DNA from: DASQZJ01 sp035638775
GTDB taxonomy: Bacteria; Pseudomonadota; Gammaproteobacteria; UBA5335; SLRW01
Assembly: GCA_035638775.1 (NCBI GenBank)
Contig: DASQZJ010000064.1
Coordinates: 62,001 to 126,000 of the forward strand
Length of the DNA: 64,000 nucleotides
Reading direction: 5' to 3'
Shown here: piece by piece, positions 24,093 to 33,404 of the stretch
Numbering within the stretch: position 1 is the stretch's first letter
Layout of the letters: every line of letters begins with the position of its first letter
The notes under the pieces: model-generated
Seen by the model: only the letters and a program-made list of their open reading frames with translations
Told to the model about the DNA's origin: nothing
The model's database searches: none
Translations under genes and position numbers: made by a program

Positions 24093-25370
24093 ATGCTGAC
24101 TCTGGAAGAGTGCCGCGTGGGCCTGATCGGCCTCGGCTACGTCGGACTGCCGCTGGCAGTGGAGTTCGGGAAGCACTTTCCGACGCTGGGATTCGACCTC
24201 AAGCCCGAGCGCGTGCAAGAGCTGCGCGAAGGCTGGGACCGCACGCTGGAGGTGGACGCCGCCGAGCTGGCATGCGCCACCCGGCTGCGCTACAGCGACG
24301 ATCCTTCGGAGCTGGTCGACTGCAACGTCTACGTGGTAACGGTTCCCACTCCCATCGACCGCCACAAGCAGCCCGACCTGCGGCCCCTGGAAGCCGCCAG
24401 CCGCACGGTCGGGCGGGTGCTGGGCCGCGGTGACGTCGTGGTGTTCGAATCGACCGTGTACCCGGGAGCCACCGAGGAGGTCTGCGTCCCGATCATGGAG
24501 TCGGAATCCGGTCTCGCCTGCAATCGCGATTTCTACGCCGGCTACAGCCCCGAACGCATCAATCCCGGAGACCGGGACCATCGGCTCCCCGGGATCGTCA
24601 AGGTCGTGTCGGGATCGACCCCGGAAGCCGCGGAGCTGGTCGCCGGACTGTACGGCCGCATCATTCCGGCCGGCGTGCACCGCGCCAGCAGCATCCGCGT
24701 CGCGGAGGCGGCCAAGGTGATCGAGAATACCCAGCGCGATGTCAATATCGCGCTGGTCAACGAGCTGGCCATGATCTTTCACCGGCTCGGCATCGACACG
24801 CGCGAAGTGCTGGACGCGGCCGGCACCAAGTGGAACTTCCTGCCCTTCGTGCCCGGGCTGGTGGGCGGGCATTGCATCGGCGTCGATCCCTACTACCTGA
24901 CCGCCAAGGCCCAGGAGATCGGCTACTTCCCCGAGATGATCCTGGCCGGCCGGCGCCTCAACGACCGGATGGGCGGCTATGTCGCGGAGCGCGTGGTCAA
25001 GTTGCTCACCCAGCGCCGGATCCATGTCGCCGGAGCCGCTGTGCTGGTCATGGGATTCACTTTCAAGGAGAACTGCCCCGATCTGCGCAATACCCGCGTG
25101 ATTGATATGATCCGGGAGTTCCAGCACTATCAGGCCATCGTGGAGATATTCGACCCCTGGGTGGATACGGCCGAGGCCGAGCGCGAGTACGGCGTGCGGC
25201 CGGTGCTGGACCCCCCCGAAGGCGGTTACGATGCCGTCATCCTGGCCGTGGCGCACCGGCAGTTCATCGAGATGGGACCCGGAAGGATCCGGGCCCTGTG
25301 CAAGCCTGACGGGATCGTATTCGACATCAAGAACGTGTTACCAGCGGAGGCCGTTGACGGGCGCCTGTAA
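24093..25370 (+). CDS. Nucleotide-sugar 6-dehydrogenase (UDP-glucose/UDP-HexNAc dehydrogenase family, TviB/WbpO-like)
   Basis: A 425-residue NAD-dependent enzyme that oxidises C6 of a UDP-sugar to a uronic acid. The N-terminal Rossmann motif is 'VGLIGLGYVGLPLAVEFG'. The central region has 'VVTVPTPIDRHKQPDL' and 'FESTVYPGATEE'. The catalytic cysteine is in 'GLVGGHCIGVDPYYL', and the C-terminal domain starts at 'VLVMGFTFKENCPDLRNTR'. The segment 'SPERINPGD' and the overall shape favour the Vi-antigen/WbpO subgroup, which acts on UDP-N-acetylhexosamines, over UDP-glucose. I chose the ATG at 24093 because the long upstream extension of the frame is not family-like. It pairs with the epimerase gene 91 bases downstream. 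Confidence 0.87.
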   Translation: MLTLEECRVGLIGLGYVGLPLAVEFGKHFPTLGFDLKPERVQELREGWDRTLEVDAAELACATRLRYSDDPSELVDCNVYVVTVPTPIDRHKQPDLRPLEAASRTVGRVLGRGDVVVFESTVYPGATEEVCVPIMESESGLACNRDFYAGYSPERINPGDRDHRLPGIVKVVSGSTPEAAELVAGLYGRIIPAGVHRASSIRVAEAAKVIENTQRDVNIALVNELAMIFHRLGIDTREVLDAAGTKWNFLPFVPGLVGGHCIGVDPYYLTAKAQEIGYFPEMILAGRRLNDRMGGYVAERVVKLLTQRRIHVAGAAVLVMGFTFKENCPDLRNTRVIDMIREFQHYQAIVEIFDPWVDTAEAEREYGVRPVLDPPEGGYDAVILAVAHRQFIEMGPGRIRALCKPDGIVFDIKNVLPAEAVDGRL

Positions 25371-25461
25371 TCGGATCGGGGCGCCCGGCGCCGGGTGCGG
25401 ACGGGTTCGGGGACTGCCTTGACCGGCATCCCCGTCGCAGCAACATGTCAGTGGAGAAGTC

Positions 25462-26475
25462 ATGAAAGTGCTCGTCACCGGCACCGCCGGGTTCATCGGC
25501 TCCGCAACCGCGCTGCGTTTGCTGGAGCGGGGCGACGAGGTCGTCGGCGTCGACAACCTCAACCCCTACTACGACGTGGAGCTCAAGAAGGCCCGACTGC
25601 GGCGCAAGCTGGAATATCCCGGGTTCACGGAGATCACCGCCGACATCGCCGATCGCGGGGCGATGGAGCAGGCCTTCCGGGAGCATCAGCCGCAGCGAGT
25701 GATCAATCTTGCGGCCCAGGCGGGAGTGCGCTACTCGCTCGAGAACCCCCATGTCTACGTCGACTCCAACGTGGTCGGGTTCCTCAACATCCTCGAGTGC
25801 TGCCGCCATCACGATGTCGAATCGCTCGTGTACGCCTCGACCAGCTCGGTCTATGGTGGCAACACCCGGATGCCCTTCTCGCCCCACGACGACGTCGGTC
25901 ACCCGTTGACGCTCTACGCCGCTACCAAGCGTGCCAACGAGCTGATGGCGCATACCTACAGCCACCTGTTCGGTCTGCCTGCCACGGGGCTTCGCTTCTT
26001 CACCGTATACGGCCCGTGGGGACGCCCCGACATGGCGCTGTTCCGCTTCACGCGGGCGATACTCGCCGGCGAGCCGATCGATGTCTACAACTACGGCCGG
26101 CACCGGCGAGACTTCACCTACATCGACGACATCGTGGACGGCGTGGTACGCGTACTGGACCGGATTCCCTCCGGATCCCCCGACTGGTCGGGAGACGCCC
26201 CGGATCCGGCCACCAGCAGCGCCCCGTTCCGGGTCTACAACATCGGCAACAGCAAGCCGGTCGAGCTCGAGCGCTACATCGAGGTGATCGAACAATGCCT
26301 GGACCGGAAGGCGGACAGGAACCTGCTGCCCATGCAGCCGGGTGACGTGCCCGACACGTATGCCGATGTCACGGACCTCACGCACGACACCGGGTACCGG
26401 CCCCGCACCTCCGTCGAGGTCGGCGTGCGGAATTTCGTCGACTGGTACCTGAGCTACTACGGCCGGCGCTCCTGA
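25462..26475 (+). CDS. NAD-dependent nucleotide-sugar 4-epimerase (UDP-uronate type)
   Basis: A 337-residue extended short-chain dehydrogenase. It has 'VLVTGTAGFIGSATALRL', 'VDNLNPYYDVELKKARL', the catalytic YxxxK in 'LYAATKRANELM', and 'STSSVYGGNTRMPF'. The 'NPYYD' and 'AGVRYSLENPHVYVDSN' segments are typical of UDP-glucuronate 4-epimerases. Placed behind the dehydrogenase, it would make the C4-epimer of the uronic acid (for example UDP-GalA or UDP-GalNAcA). This predicts an acidic exopolysaccharide and suits a locus that also encodes amide-forming enzymes. The start has AGTGGAGAAGTC before it, a plausible ribosome-binding site. Confidence 0.87.
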   Translation: MKVLVTGTAGFIGSATALRLLERGDEVVGVDNLNPYYDVELKKARLRRKLEYPGFTEITADIADRGAMEQAFREHQPQRVINLAAQAGVRYSLENPHVYVDSNVVGFLNILECCRHHDVESLVYASTSSVYGGNTRMPFSPHDDVGHPLTLYAATKRANELMAHTYSHLFGLPATGLRFFTVYGPWGRPDMALFRFTRAILAGEPIDVYNYGRHRRDFTYIDDIVDGVVRVLDRIPSGSPDWSGDAPDPATSSAPFRVYNIGNSKPVELERYIEVIEQCLDRKADRNLLPMQPGDVPDTYADVTDLTHDTGYRPRTSVEVGVRNFVDWYLSYYGRRS

Positions 26476-26501
26476 GGCTCTCCGCGGCACGGCCCCGACG
26501 C

Positions 26502-27764
26502 ATGCCACGCGCGCGGCGAGTGCGACTCCCCCTGGCGATCGTGCTCGCCTGCGGTGGCGCCTCGGAAGGCGCGCTGGGCGTGGTGCGCGCGCTCGGAGCA
26601 CGCGGCGTGCCGATCCTGCTGGTGACCGAAGCCGCGGACTCTCCCGTGGCTGCATCCCGGCACGTCGACCAGGTCGTTCACCTGCCCCGGTTCACCCGGG
26701 ACGCCGCCTCCCTGGTGAATGCGGTGACCGCCGTCGCATCCCGCCAGGCACAGCCGCCGGTCCTGTTTCCGACCGCGGACCCGGACCTGGCACTGATCGC
26801 GACACACTACCGCGAGCTGTCCGCAGTGCTGCGACCGCTGGTCGATGATCCCGCGCTGACCGGCGCCCTGATGGACAAGGGGCGGTTCCTCGGGCTGGCC
26901 CACGTGCACGGGCTTCCGGTACCCCGCACCCATGCCCTGGAGACGGTGATCCGGAAGCCGGGAAGCCTTGCCTGCCCGATCATGCTCAAGCCGCGGACTC
27001 CGGACGCCTGGCATCTCCCCGGCCTCGAGGCATGGCTGGGCGAGTGCAAGGCCCGCCGCGTCGATACGCCGGGGGAGCTGGCCCGGCTCGGACCTCGCCT
27101 TCTGGACGCCGGGGCGGCGACCCTCGCGCAGGAGTACGTCCCCGGCCCCGACGAGGAACACCGTGATCTGCACGTGTTCCGGGAGAGCCCGGCACGGCCG
27201 CCGGTCTGGTTCAGCGGCCGCAAGCTCCGCGTCTATCCGGTGCATGCCGGCAGCGCTACCTGCGCAATCAGCGAGTCCATGCCCGACCTCGCCGCCCTGG
27301 GCCTGCGGGCGCTCGACGCGCTCGGCTACACCGGGCTCGCCAACTTGAATTTCAAGCGGCACGCGGATACCGGGCGATTCATGCTGCTGGAGATCAATCC
27401 CCGCGTCAGCCAGTGGAACATCCTCGCCACGCGCTGTGGCATTGACCTCCCGTGGTGCGCCTACGCCGCAGCCGCCGGGCTCGATGTCGGACCGGTTCCG
27501 CCCGGCCAGCGCACCGGGCCGCGCTATGTCGACCTCGGTGCCGATCTGCGCGCCTGGCGCCGCTACCGGCGCTTCGGCGAATGGCCCGTCCTGTCCTACA
27601 TCGGCTCGCTGATGAGCGGCCCGCGGGTCTGGCAGACCTTCGACGCTTCGGACCCGGCCCCGCTCCTGCAGGCGTTCCGGCGCGACCTCGCGACGCTGTT
27701 CCGGCGCCGCCCCCGCTTCCGGCACCCCGGCGGCGGTGGACCGGACAGCCTCCTGAACGGCTAG
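26502..27764 (+). CDS. ATP-grasp carboxylate-amine ligase-like protein
   Basis: A 420-residue protein with an ATP-grasp-type layout. An N-terminal Rossmann-like half starts 'LPLAIVLACGGASEGALG', and 'VLFPTADPDLALIA' follows. The middle part contains 'MDKGRFLGLAHVHGLPVPRT', the K-D/G-rich ATP-grasp entry, and 'CPIMLKPRTPDAWH'. The metal-binding region is 'FMLLEINPRVSQWN'. It resembles stand-alone ATP-grasp enzymes in EPS loci that join an amino acid or amine to a sugar acid. It starts 26 bases after the epimerase gene, so these three genes form one transcript. Substrates are unknown. If the polymer carries uronic acid, an amide-linked amino acid would be a natural product. Confidence 0.75.
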   Translation: MPRARRVRLPLAIVLACGGASEGALGVVRALGARGVPILLVTEAADSPVAASRHVDQVVHLPRFTRDAASLVNAVTAVASRQAQPPVLFPTADPDLALIATHYRELSAVLRPLVDDPALTGALMDKGRFLGLAHVHGLPVPRTHALETVIRKPGSLACPIMLKPRTPDAWHLPGLEAWLGECKARRVDTPGELARLGPRLLDAGAATLAQEYVPGPDEEHRDLHVFRESPARPPVWFSGRKLRVYPVHAGSATCAISESMPDLAALGLRALDALGYTGLANLNFKRHADTGRFMLLEINPRVSQWNILATRCGIDLPWCAYAAAAGLDVGPVPPGQRTGPRYVDLGADLRAWRRYRRFGEWPVLSYIGSLMSGPRVWQTFDASDPAPLLQAFRRDLATLFRRRPRFRHPGGGGPDSLLNG

Positions 27765-27785
27765 GCACTTCGCCGGCCGACGAAC

Positions 27786-28955
27786 CTACGCCGATCGTCG
27801 CATCGCCCGCCCCTGCCGCCGCACCGTCCGGGCCAATCCGACACCCGCCAGCGCCGCCCGGCCCAGCGTCGACGTGGCGAACACCCCCGTGGACAGGCGC
27901 CGCCGCCCGGGCCACAGGCTCTCGAGGAACGAGCCCTCGTCCGCGCCGCTGTCGAGGAACCGCAGGCCGCGCAGGAAGCCCTCGCCCTCCCGTAGCAGCA
28001 ACACCTCGTTCATCAATCCCGGGCTGAACTTCCGGAACGCCGTGTCCCAGCCGATCTTGAACGCGAATCCGGCGCCGCCGGACAGGAAGTTGCTGGTCGA
28101 GGCGATCACGCGCCCGTCACAGAGCAGCTCGGTGAAGAACGCGTCGCCGCGCCGGCGCAGCCGCCTGACCACCTCCTCGAAGAACGCCTGGTCGCGGGCC
28201 CGGGACTGCAACGACGATCCCCGTTCGCCCTTCCAGCCGCAGTGCTCCAGGTCGACAAAGCGGGAGATCGCCGCATCGTCGACCGCGCCCCCCTCCAGCA
28301 GGCGCCATTCGAACGCACCGGCTTCGCGCAGCCGCCGCTCCTTCCGCGTGAGCTCACGTCGTGTGCGACCGGTATGGGTCACGACCGGCTGCCGCGCAAG
28401 GTCCGACTCCGAGAGAAAGGCACGTTCGATATGCGCGTGCTCCACCCAGCGGGCACCGCTGGCAGCCGCCGCGTTCATCAGCGCCCGTCCCAGCGCTCCG
28501 CCCGCATCCAGCTCCCGGAAGGCGAAACCATGCCAGCGGTTGGAGCGGGATGCCACGAACCCGAACAGGGCTTCCAGGGCCTCCGGCGCCTCGCCGGGCG
28601 CGACCAGCAGTCCCGTCAGAAACGAGTGCCTGCTGGCGTAGGCCGCAAGGTGCGGCAGCGGGAACCGCCGGCTGCGTGCCACCTGGCGGAAGACGCCCAG
28701 GGCAGCGAAGCCCGGGCTGCCGGCGGACGCGACGGTCACCACCAGCGGTGTCGCGTCCGGGGTCAGGTAGCGCAGTGCCGGCAGCACGAAATCCGGCGAA
28801 AGGTAAACGTTGGGCTCGAGTGCTTCATCGGCCAGCGCCGCCCAGCGCTCGACCTGGGCCGGGCCCAGTTGCCCGGGCTCCCGGACTTGCACCGCAGGAA
28901 CGGGCACCGACGTCGGCTCCGTCCCGGAGCGACGCCAAAAAACAGGTCTTCCCAT
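27786..28955 (-). CDS. GNAT/CelD-like acyltransferase domain protein
   Basis: A 389-residue GNAT-superfamily protein of the CelD/FemAB-like type, distantly similar in layout to the one at 7666-8829. Family features are 'NVYLSPDFVLPALRYL', 'RRELTRKERRLREAG' in the core, 'GWKGERGSSLQSRARDQ', and 'AFKIGWDTAFRKFSPG' with 'MNEVLLLREGEG'. The frame is open to 29102, but the ATG at 28955 gives a family-like start. It converges on the ATP-grasp gene with only 21 bases between the stops. It may add an acyl group to the polysaccharide. The promoter region behind it (29038-29073) holds a small inverted repeat. Confidence 0.7.
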   Translation of the reverse strand: MGRPVFWRRSGTEPTSVPVPAVQVREPGQLGPAQVERWAALADEALEPNVYLSPDFVLPALRYLTPDATPLVVTVASAGSPGFAALGVFRQVARSRRFPLPHLAAYASRHSFLTGLLVAPGEAPEALEALFGFVASRSNRWHGFAFRELDAGGALGRALMNAAAASGARWVEHAHIERAFLSESDLARQPVVTHTGRTRRELTRKERRLREAGAFEWRLLEGGAVDDAAISRFVDLEHCGWKGERGSSLQSRARDQAFFEEVVRRLRRRGDAFFTELLCDGRVIASTSNFLSGGAGFAFKIGWDTAFRKFSPGLMNEVLLLREGEGFLRGLRFLDSGADEGSFLESLWPGRRRLSTGVFATSTLGRAALAGVGLARTVRRQGRAMRRSA

Positions 28956-29037
28956 GACCCGAGACCTCCGCGCCGACTCGCGGCCGGTGTTTTCTGTTGC
29001 TTCTTCCCGGCGCCTCCTCGCGGGGCTGCCACTATCG

Positions 29038-29073
29038 ACTATAGAACAGTATCGGGAATCCGTCCCGATTCCC
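29038..29073 (-). promoter_or_regulatory. -10-like element with overlapping inverted repeats
   Basis: On the minus strand TATAGT (29043-29038) matches five of six -10 positions. Upstream of it lie two overlapping perfect inverted repeats: ATCGGGA/TCCCGAT at 29051-29057 and 29063-29069, and GGGAATC/GATTCCC at 29054-29060 and 29067-29073. They fall where a -35 element would be, and no good -35 hexamer is seen. They may bind a regulator of the acyltransferase gene. They also lie just past the end of the ccm operon and could fold in its transcript, although no U-run follows. Confidence 0.35.
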
Positions 29074-29117
29074 CGGTCACCGGCCGGGGCGGCTTGCAGC
29101 AACGCCCTGCAGGTCCC

Positions 29118-30359
29118 TCAGCGGCTGCCCTTGACCACCTTGTCGATCACCAGGCTCACCCGGTGCTTGCCATCCACCGGCACGGTCTCCGACTTCGTCT
29201 CCAGGTCGCCCGGTCTTGCCATGGCACTGCCGTGTACGGCAACACGGGCGGCCACCGACACCCGGTGGTAGTCAGACAGCGCGTGCGCCTGCATCATCGA
29301 GCTGCTGTCGTCCAGCACCACGGACGTCGGCAGGTCACTGACCTTGCGGCGCACCACCGCCACCGGCATCGTCGATCCGCCGACGGGGCGGGCGTAGATG
29401 TATACGGGATCGTCGGCCCTGGCCCGCGACGCAACATCACCGGCGAGCGCGACATGTACGCGGATCACCGCCTTGCCCGCCGCCGCTGCCGGCGTTGCGG
29501 CCGTCCCCGACGCCCCCGCGCCGGCGCCGGAAGCCATCTGCTTGCGCGCCTGCGCGATGGTCTTCTGCAGCACCTTGGCACCCTGGCTGCCGGGTGTCTG
29601 CTCGGCCAGCAGCTTCTTCCAGTGGCCGATGGCGGTCCGGTAGTCGCCCTGCTGCGCCGCGGCCACGCCCGCCAGCCACAAGGCTTTCGGGAACGACCCG
29701 TTCATCGCCAGCGCCTTGTTCAGCAGCTTCTCGGGCTTGCCGGCCAGCGACCGCGTGCTGCCGGCCATGGCCAGCGCCTCGGCGTAGTCGGTGAGCGTCT
29801 CCGGCGTGTCACCGAGGATCTCGCGGGCGTGGGTCAGCGCCTTGGCCGCATCCTTGTAGCGGCCCATGACCAGGTACGAGCGCCCCAGCATGAGCCAGCC
29901 CTGGCCGTCGTCGGGGTTGTTCTGCAGCCGCTGTGCCAGCCCCCGCACCATGCTCTGCACCTGCGACTGGGTCAGGTTCTTCGGTGCGTGCGAGCGCCAG
30001 GGCATCCCGCCCACCCGGGAGTACAGGCCCACCCCGATCACCGGGACCGCCACGGCGACCGCAACGACCGCCCAGCGGCCGCGCCGGCGCCTGGCCCGGG
30101 CCCGGCTTTCCCCGGCCCCGGCCGTCTCGTCCAGAAGCTGCCGGTCGAGCTCCGCACGCGCCTGCTCGAAATCCTCCTCGGGCACCACGCCGCTGTCGAC
30201 GTCCTGCTGCAGCTCGGCCACGCGCTGGCGATACAGCTTCACGCTGACGGCGTCCCGGTCCGGCCCGGTACGCCGGGTACCACGCCAGAGCGGCACTCCG
30301 ACCAGGAGGATGGCCACCACCATCATGGCGGCGGCGAGGGCCCAGAACTCGATCATCAT
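29118..30359 (-). CDS. ccmI: Cytochrome c maturation protein CcmI (apocytochrome chaperone)
   Basis: A 413-residue membrane protein that delivers apocytochrome c to the heme-ligation complex. Two TM helices (about 4-24 and 96-116) flank a cytoplasmic loop with 'LYRQRVAELQQDVDSGV', the usual CcmI start. The periplasmic part has TPR-like helices such as 'GWLMLGRSYLVMGRYKDA' and 'AEALAMAGSTRSLAGK'. A C-terminal domain follows a low-complexity Ala/Gly linker near 'GASGTAATPAAAAGK' and includes 'DPVYIYARPVGGS'. Start ATGs at 30359 and 30356 are adjacent; the first overlaps the stop of ccmH by four bases. It is the last gene of the operon. Confidence 0.88.
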   Translation of the reverse strand: MMIEFWALAAAMMVVAILLVGVPLWRGTRRTGPDRDAVSVKLYRQRVAELQQDVDSGVVPEEDFEQARAELDRQLLDETAGAGESRARARRRRGRWAVVAVAVAVPVIGVGLYSRVGGMPWRSHAPKNLTQSQVQSMVRGLAQRLQNNPDDGQGWLMLGRSYLVMGRYKDAAKALTHAREILGDTPETLTDYAEALAMAGSTRSLAGKPEKLLNKALAMNGSFPKALWLAGVAAAQQGDYRTAIGHWKKLLAEQTPGSQGAKVLQKTIAQARKQMASGAGAGASGTAATPAAAAGKAVIRVHVALAGDVASRARADDPVYIYARPVGGSTMPVAVVRRKVSDLPTSVVLDDSSSMMQAHALSDYHRVSVAARVAVHGSAMARPGDLETKSETVPVDGKHRVSLVIDKVVKGSR

Positions 30360-30850
30360 TGCTTGTCGTTCCGCTCGGTTGCGCGAAGCAGCTCGTCGAT
30401 CCGCGCGCGTTCCTCGTCGCTGATGTCCGCCGCGCGCTCCCGCGAACGGTGGCGGATCGACCACACCAGCACGACCAGCCCCAGCAGGACCAGTGCGAAC
30501 GGACCGAACCAGAGCGCGTAAGTCCGGTAATCCAGGGGCGGCTTGAACAGCACGTAATCGCCGTAGCGATTGGTCAGGTACTGCTTGATCTGCGCGTTGG
30601 ACTTGCCGCTTTTCATCATGTGGAAGATCTGCGCCCTCAGGTCGGCCGCGAGATCCGCGTTCGAGTCCAGCAGCGACTCGTCCTGACAGACCAGGCAGCG
30701 CAGCTCGCCCAGCAGATTCTGGTAGCGCTGTTCCTTGGCGGGGTTGTCGAAGTGGTGCCACCCCGCGCCGCTCTGTGCCGGCTCGGCGAAAGCCGAGACG
30801 GCGAACAGCATGACGAGGGCGACCAGCAGTGATCCGGCCAGAGCCTTCAT
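30356..30850 (-). CDS. ccmH: Cytochrome c maturation thiol oxidoreductase CcmH (CcmL)
   Basis: A 164-residue periplasmic-facing lipid-anchored or membrane-tethered protein. A signal sequence at residues 1-22 (ending AFA) precedes the redox motif 'ELRCLVCQDES', with Cys52 and Cys55. A single C-terminal helix ('FGPFALVLLGLVVLVWSI') anchors it. It reduces the apocytochrome CXXCH disulfide. It lacks the CcmH C-terminal TPR part, which is encoded separately by ccmI. The start at 30850 overlaps ccmG by four bases. Confidence 0.92.
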   Translation of the reverse strand: MKALAGSLLVALVMLFAVSAFAEPAQSGAGWHHFDNPAKEQRYQNLLGELRCLVCQDESLLDSNADLAADLRAQIFHMMKSGKSNAQIKQYLTNRYGDYVLFKPPLDYRTYALWFGPFALVLLGLVVLVWSIRHRSRERAADISDEERARIDELLRATERNDKQ

Positions 30851-31422
30851 CCCGAGGTCCCCGTCTCGCCCCTTGCCAGGGGCTCCCCTTTCTTCAGGCG
30901 CACGATCAGCGGCCGCATCTTGTCCTTCCACACCTTCGGCGTGATTGGTCCGACCTGCTTGTACCGGATGACGCCCTTGCCGTCCACCACGTAGGTTTCG
31001 GGTACGCCGTAGACGCCCCAGTTGATCCCGACCTTGCCGCTCTTGTCCTGCGCCACGGTCTGGTACGGATCGCCGAACTCGTCCAGCCAGTTCAGCGCGG
31101 CCTTGCGGGTATCCTTGTAGTCCAGGCCGTAGATCGGGACGATCCCGCTGTGCGCGATCTGCAGCAGCATCGGGTGCTCGGCCCGGCAGGACACGCACCA
31201 GGAGGCCCAGACGTTGACCAGGGCCACGTGGCCCTGCGCCAGGCGGGCGCTGGTGAAGGTGTTACCGGGCTGCTTGAGCTCGGGAAGCTTGAACTTCGGC
31301 ACGGGCTTGTTGATCAGCGGGGAGGGAACCAGCGACGGATCGCGCGTCAATCCCCAGCCCAGCAGCCCCACCAGGCCCACGAAGAATGCCAGGGGGACCA
31401 GGAACCGCAGACGGCTGCGCAT
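30847..31422 (-). CDS. ccmG: Thioredoxin-like thiol:disulfide oxidoreductase CcmG/DsbE
   Basis: A 191-residue membrane-anchored thioredoxin. One N-terminal helix ('FLVPLAFFVGLVGLLGWGL') is followed by the TlpA/ResA-type fold. The active site is W-C-V-S-C (Cys76, Cys79) within 'LVNVWASWCVSCRAEHP'. The cis-proline segment is 'YGVPETYVVDGKG'. It keeps CcmH and apocytochrome thiols reduced with electrons from DsbD or CcdA. The ATG overlaps the ccmF stop by one base (TGATG). Confidence 0.92.
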   Translation of the reverse strand: MRSRLRFLVPLAFFVGLVGLLGWGLTRDPSLVPSPLINKPVPKFKLPELKQPGNTFTSARLAQGHVALVNVWASWCVSCRAEHPMLLQIAHSGIVPIYGLDYKDTRKAALNWLDEFGDPYQTVAQDKSGKVGINWGVYGVPETYVVDGKGVIRYKQVGPITPKVWKDKMRPLIVRLKKGEPLARGETGTSG

Positions 31423-33404
31423 CAGCCGTCCACTCCGCCCGACGGCGCACCTTCGGGGAGGCGGATGCGCTCGTGCTGCAGTGCCAGTCGATAACGCCGG
31501 TCGGTGAAGGCCAGCAGCCCGCCGAAGGCCATGATCAGCGCGCCGCCCCAGATCCAGCGTACCAGCGGCATGTAGCGGACCCGCACGGTCCAGCTGCCGT
31601 CGTCCAGCTGCTGGCCGAGTGCCAGGAACAGGTCGCGGGTGAAACCCGCCTGGATCGCCGCCATGCTCCGCGGCGTGCCGCTCGGCTGATACATGCGCTT
31701 CTGCGTGTCCATCGTGTAGAGCTGGTGCCCGTTGCGGCTCACCGTGAAGATGCCCTCGTTGCCCTGGTAGTTGGGGCCGGATACCTGCTTCATCTTGTCC
31801 AGGCGGAAGCTGTAGCCGGCCACGGTCGCCGACTGCCCGGGCGCCAGGCGTACCGTCTGCTTGACCGCGAAGGTGCTGACCACGCCCACGCCCAGCATGA
31901 ACACGGCGACCCCGATGTGCGCGATGTGCATGCCGTAAAAGCCCCGCGGGACGCTGCGCCACCGCCGGACTCCGCCGCGGTTCTGCAGGCGCTGGTACAC
32001 GCCCCGCAGGCTGGTCGCAAGCACCCAGAAGGCCAGCAACAGTGTCAGCGCGAGCTCCGCCGACCGGACCCCGCCGACCGCGATGATCACCACGCCGGCA
32101 GCCACCACCGAGGCGATGAATGCCCCGCGCAGCTGCCGCGCTAGCGCCGCGGGCTCGGCCCGCCGCCAGCTCGCCGCGGGCCCGAACCCGAGCAGCAGCG
32201 TGAGCGCCAGCATCAGCGGCACGAACACCGCGTCGAAATACGGGGGACCGACCGAGATCCGGCCCATGCCCAGGGCCTCGATCAGGATCGGATACAGGGT
32301 TCCGAGCAGGACCGCGGCGCAGGTGACGACCAGCAGCACGTTGTTTGCCAGCAGGAAGCTCTCGCGCGAGATCAGGGAGAAATTCCCGACGCTGCGGATC
32401 GCGGGCGCCCGCAGGGCGTACAGGATGAGCGAGGCGCCCACGACGACCCCCAGGAACGAGAGGATGTAGATCCCGCGGGTCGGGCTGACCGCGAACGCGT
32501 GCACCGACGTCAGGACCCCGGAACGCACGATGAAGGTGCCGAGCAGGCTGAGGGAGAACGCCGCAATGGCCAGCAGCGCGGTCCAGGCCTTGAACGTGCC
32601 CCGCTTTTCGGTGACGGCCATGGAATGGATCAGCGCGGTGCCGACCAGCCACGGCATGAACGAGGCGTTCTCCACCGGGTCCCAGAACCACCATCCGCCC
32701 CAGCCGAGCACGTAGTAGGACCACGCGCTCCCCAGCGTGATGCCGCAGGTCAGGAACACCCAGGCGGCCGCGGTCCAGGGGCGTGACCAGCGGGCCCAGG
32801 CGGAATCCAGCCGCCCGCCCAGCAGCGCCGCGATCGCGAAGGCGAAAGCCACCGCGAAGCCCACGTACCCCAGGTACAGCATGGGCGGGTGCCCGACCAT
32901 GCCCGGATCCTGCAGCAGCGGATTGAGGTCGCGGCCCTGGGCCGGCGCCGGGAAGCTCCGCGTGAACGGGTTGGCGGTGAACAGCATGTACAACAGGAAC
33001 CCGGCCGCGATCAGGCCCAGCACGCCGAGCACCCGGGAGGCGAACACCTGCGGCAGGCTCCGGCTGAAGATCGCCACCGCGACACCCCAGACGGAGAGGA
33101 TCGTCACCCACAGCAGCATGGATCCCTCGTGTCCACCCCAGACCGCCGTGAACTTGTAGATCATCGGCAGCGCGGTGTTCGAGTTCTCGGCCACGTAGGC
33201 GACGGAAAAGTTGCTGGTGAGAAAGCAGAACGCCAGGCATCCGAAGGCGAGCAGGACGAACGCGCCGTGGCCGAAGGTGGCCGGGCGCGCCACGGCCATC
33301 CAGGACTCGTTCCGCCGCCAGGCGCCGAGCAGCGGCAGGGTCGCCTGCATCAGCGCCAGTGACAGCGCCATGATCAGGGCAAAGTTTCCGATCTCGGGGA
33401 TCAC
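31422..33404 (-). CDS. ccmF: Heme lyase subunit CcmF
   Basis: A 660-residue polytopic protein of the heme-handling family that attaches heme to apocytochrome c. The tryptophan-rich WWD motif is 'GWGGWWFWDPVENASFMPW'. Histidine-bearing loops include 'WGGHEGSMLLWVT' and 'GFYGMHIAHIGVAVF', and the periplasmic C-terminal loop follows. The start is a GTG at 33404, which overlaps the ccmE stop in a GTGA arrangement. The protein aligns from its first residues with the usual MIPEIG/GHFAL start. About fifteen TM helices can be counted. Confidence 0.93.
   Translation of the reverse strand: MIPEIGNFALIMALSLALMQATLPLLGAWRRNESWMAVARPATFGHGAFVLLAFGCLAFCFLTSNFSVAYVAENSNTALPMIYKFTAVWGGHEGSMLLWVTILSVWGVAVAIFSRSLPQVFASRVLGVLGLIAAGFLLYMLFTANPFTRSFPAPAQGRDLNPLLQDPGMVGHPPMLYLGYVGFAVAFAFAIAALLGGRLDSAWARWSRPWTAAAWVFLTCGITLGSAWSYYVLGWGGWWFWDPVENASFMPWLVGTALIHSMAVTEKRGTFKAWTALLAIAAFSLSLLGTFIVRSGVLTSVHAFAVSPTRGIYILSFLGVVVGASLILYALRAPAIRSVGNFSLISRESFLLANNVLLVVTCAAVLLGTLYPILIEALGMGRISVGPPYFDAVFVPLMLALTLLLGFGPAASWRRAEPAALARQLRGAFIASVVAAGVVIIAVGGVRSAELALTLLLAFWVLATSLRGVYQRLQNRGGVRRWRSVPRGFYGMHIAHIGVAVFMLGVGVVSTFAVKQTVRLAPGQSATVAGYSFRLDKMKQVSGPNYQGNEGIFTVSRNGHQLYTMDTQKRMYQPSGTPRSMAAIQAGFTRDLFLALGQQLDDGSWTVRVRYMPLVRWIWGGALIMAFGGLLAFTDRRYRLALQHERIRLPEGAPSGGVDG

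Noticed and set aside
29118..30761. A longer CcmI frame starting at 30761
   Set aside because: The first 130 residues are the ccmH gene in another frame; CcmI begins with MMIEFW at 30359.
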